Assembly: GCF_051401765.1 (NCBI RefSeq)
Contig: NW_027480422.1
Span: forward strand, 25,438,001-25,502,000
Source of the DNA: Calliopsis andreniformis
Lineage: Eukaryota; Arthropoda; Insecta; Hymenoptera; Andrenidae
Length of the DNA: 64,000 nucleotides
Direction: 5' to 3'
Shown here: positions 62,282-64,000 of the stretch, piece after piece
Numbering within the stretch: the stretch's first letter is position 1
How the letters are laid out: each line of letters opens with the position of its first letter
Translations under genes and position numbers: made by a program
The notes under the pieces: generated by a model
The model's database searches: none
Told to the model about the DNA's origin: nothing
Seen by the model: the letters and a program-made list of their open reading frames with translations, nothing else

Positions 62282-64000
62282 GTTGCTCCAACAGATCGAA
62301 TATTTAGGGCCTAAGGAGTCAGCGCCAGAAGCGTAAAATACAATATAAATACAACAGCTTTTCCATCGTATAAAACGTATAATTGCAAACAGTGTGAAAG
62401 TAATGGTCATATCTACGTTTCGGGCAATCTAGGCTTGACGTTAGGGCGTTGCTCCGCGTGACCGAAGAGGTAGGGCCATAGCAGTCAATGCCCGAAGCAT
62501 AAAATACGATAAAGGTATAACAGTTTTTCCATCGTATAACAGGCATAATTGCAAACAGTGTGAAAGTAATGGACATTTCTACGTTTCAGGCAACCTAGGC
62601 TCCACTCTAGGGCGTTGCTCCACCAAATCTAAAAGTTAGGGCCATAGAAGTGAATGCCAAATGCATAAAATACAGTATAAATAGATCAGTTTTTCCATTG
62701 TGTAAAACGAATAATTGCAACCAGTGTTAAAGTTATGGTCATTTCTACGTTCCAGGCAACCTAGGCTTCACTATAGGGCGCTGCTGCGCCATATCGAATA
62801 GCTAGGGCCTTAGAAGTCAACGCCAGAAGCATAAAATACAATATAAATACAACAGCTTTTCCATCGTATAAAATGAATAATTGCAAACAGTGTGAAAGTA
62901 GTGGTCATTTCTACGTTCCAGGCAACCTAGGCTTCACTCTAGGGCGTTGCTCCACCATATCGAATAGTCAGGGCCCAAGAACTTAACGCCCGAATCGTAA
63001 AGTACAATAAAAATACAACAGCTTTTAAATCGTATAAAACGGATAATTGCAACCAGTGTGAAAGTTATGGTCACTTCTACGTTCCGAGCAACCTCAGCTT
63101 GACTCCAGGTCGTTGCTCCACCAGATCGAATAGTTAGGGCCTTAGAAGTCAACGCCCAGAGCATAAAATACAATAGAGATACAATAGTTTTTCAATCGTA
63201 TAAAACGAATAATTGCAACCAGTGTTAAAGTATTGGACATTTCTACGGTTCGGGCAACCTAAGCTTCACTCTAGGGCGTTGCTCCACCACATCGAATAGC
63301 TACGGCCTTAGAGGTCAACGCCAGAAGCATAAAATACAATATAAATACAACAGTTTTTCCATCGTATAAAACGAATAATTGCAACCAGTGTGAAAGTAAT
63401 GGTCATATCTACCTTCCGAACAATCTAGGCTTGAATCTAGGGCGTTGCTCCACCAGATCGGAGAGGTAGGGCCATAGAAGTCAACGCCAGAAGCATAAAA
63501 TACAATATAAGTACAACAGCTTTTCCATCGTATAAAATGAATAATTGAAAACAGTGTGAAAGTAATGGTCATTTCTACGCTCCGGTAATCCTAGGCTTCA
63601 CACTAGGGCGTTGCTCCACCAGATCGAATAGTTAGGACCTTAGAAATCAACGCCAGAAGCATAAAATACGATATACGTACAACAGTTTTTCCAACGTATA
63701 ACAGGAATAATTGCAAACAGTGTGAAAGCAATGGTCATTTCTACGTTCCGGGCAACCTAGGCTTCACTCTAGCTCGTTGCTCCACCAGATCGAATAGCTA
63801 GAGACTCAGAATTCAACGCCAGAAGCATTAAATACAATAAAAATCCAACAGTTTTTCCATGGTATAACAGCAGTAACTGCAACCAGTGTGAAAGTATTGG
63901 TCATTTCTACATTCCGGGCAACCTATTCTTCACTCTAGGGCGTTCCTCCACCAGATTGAATAGTTTGGGCCTTAGAAGTCAACGCCAGAAGCATAAAATG
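62282..64000 (+). repeat. Second copy of the divergent segment, lacking four monomers
   Basis: Matches 57,966-59,030 at +4,316 bp up to about 63,346, then 59,690-60,050 at +3,652 bp up to about 63,705. The equivalent of about 59,030-59,690 (four monomers, 664 bp) is therefore missing. From about 63,711 to the window end it matches 61,885-62,174 at +1,826 bp (11 monomers; marker CTCTAGCTCGTTGC). The array continues beyond the window. Confidence 0.83.

Larger units (their letters stand above)
1..64000 (+). repeat. 166-bp satellite DNA array (whole window)
   Basis: The whole window is tandem head-to-tail copies of one 166-bp monomer, all in one orientation, about 385 copies. Successive GGTCATTTCTACG landmarks fall at 160, 326 and 492, exactly 166 apart, and the last clear one is at 63,899. 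Monomers differ mainly by substitutions; by eye, neighbours differ by several to about fifteen percent, whereas copies in corresponding higher-order positions are nearly identical. No unique sequence, transposon, inversion or gap interrupts the array. Centromeric or pericentromeric heterochromatin is an inference from architecture (near-nucleosomal monomer, nested higher-order repeats). I do not recognise the family, so species and function remain open. Confidence 0.98.

Noticed and set aside
1..64000. CRISPR array or other prokaryotic repeat
   Set aside because: Whole 166-bp units are tandem without unique spacers, no cas genes are present, and the scale and HOR structure are those of eukaryotic satellite DNA.
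1..64000. Embedded transposable element, tRNA or rRNA gene
   Set aside because: The 166-bp phase is never broken by more than one base, which leaves no room for an insertion.

Overview
The window is one uninterrupted eukaryotic satellite-DNA array. From base 1 to base 64,000 the sequence consists of head-to-tail copies, all on the same strand, of a 166-bp monomer (about 385 copies). I see no unique sequence, no transposon insertion, no inversion, no simple-sequence tract and no credible protein or RNA gene. Open frames of 60-90 codons recur on both strands, but they are by-products of the repeat. Because 166 is not a multiple of 3, the reading frame rotates at every monomer, and the same 'peptides' return wherever the same monomer variants return. 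The setting is most likely centromeric, pericentromeric or another heterochromatic block of a eukaryotic chromosome. A near-nucleosomal monomer with nested higher-order repeats (HORs) is typical of such regions. I do not recognise the monomer as a named satellite family and cannot name the organism.

Monomer anatomy, in the register starting at GGTCATTTCTACG (for example 326-491): the first ~90 bp are GC-rich (about 53% in the consensus I read) and the last ~76 bp AT-rich (about 28%), about 42% overall. The GC-rich half carries an imperfect inverted repeat (GCAACCTAG / CTAGG-gcg-TTGC, 8-nt loop) centred just after a CCTAGG palindrome. Further on comes a second short dyad, TTAGG-G-CCTAA. The AT-rich half carries a TATAAATA motif in one major variant class, a T5 tract, and AATAATTG. 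Monomers fall into variant classes, best told apart by the ~13 bases before ACAACAG and by the segment after GGTCAT.

Layout. (1) 1-8.57 kb is a mosaic of variant blocks that recur later. (2) 8.57-15.48 kb is two copies of a 22-monomer (3,652-bp) unit. (3) 13.6-16.3 kb is a 2.65-kb copy of 343-2,995. (4) 15.2-19.05 kb has a 15-monomer periodicity. (5) 18.8-25.1 kb is a 10-monomer (1,660-bp) HOR family with internally deleted versions. (6) 25.1-28.6 kb is heterogeneous. (7) 28.6-36.1 kb is nearly three copies of a 16-monomer (2,656-bp) HOR. (8) 36.1-45.4 kb has interleaved 9-, 14-, 16- and 30-monomer offsets. (9) 45.4-47.9 kb holds pieces shared with 16.9-17.5 and 26.7-29.5 kb. (10) 47.9-54.2 kb is two copies of a 19-20-monomer HOR, 99.85% identical over 2.75 kb. 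(11) 54.2-57.97 kb is mixed. (12) 57.97-64.0 kb is a distinct, more divergent domain with a 26-monomer duplication.

The most striking property is strict length conservation. Landmarks at both ends differ by 384 monomers minus 5 bp, and I can assign that whole drift to seven single-base indels. Rearrangements therefore add or remove whole monomers while substitutions accumulate, as expected of in-register unequal exchange or gene conversion. No gene-based system is present; the interest lies in array architecture and the sub-monomer motifs. Block boundaries below are approximate because junctions lie within homologous sequence.
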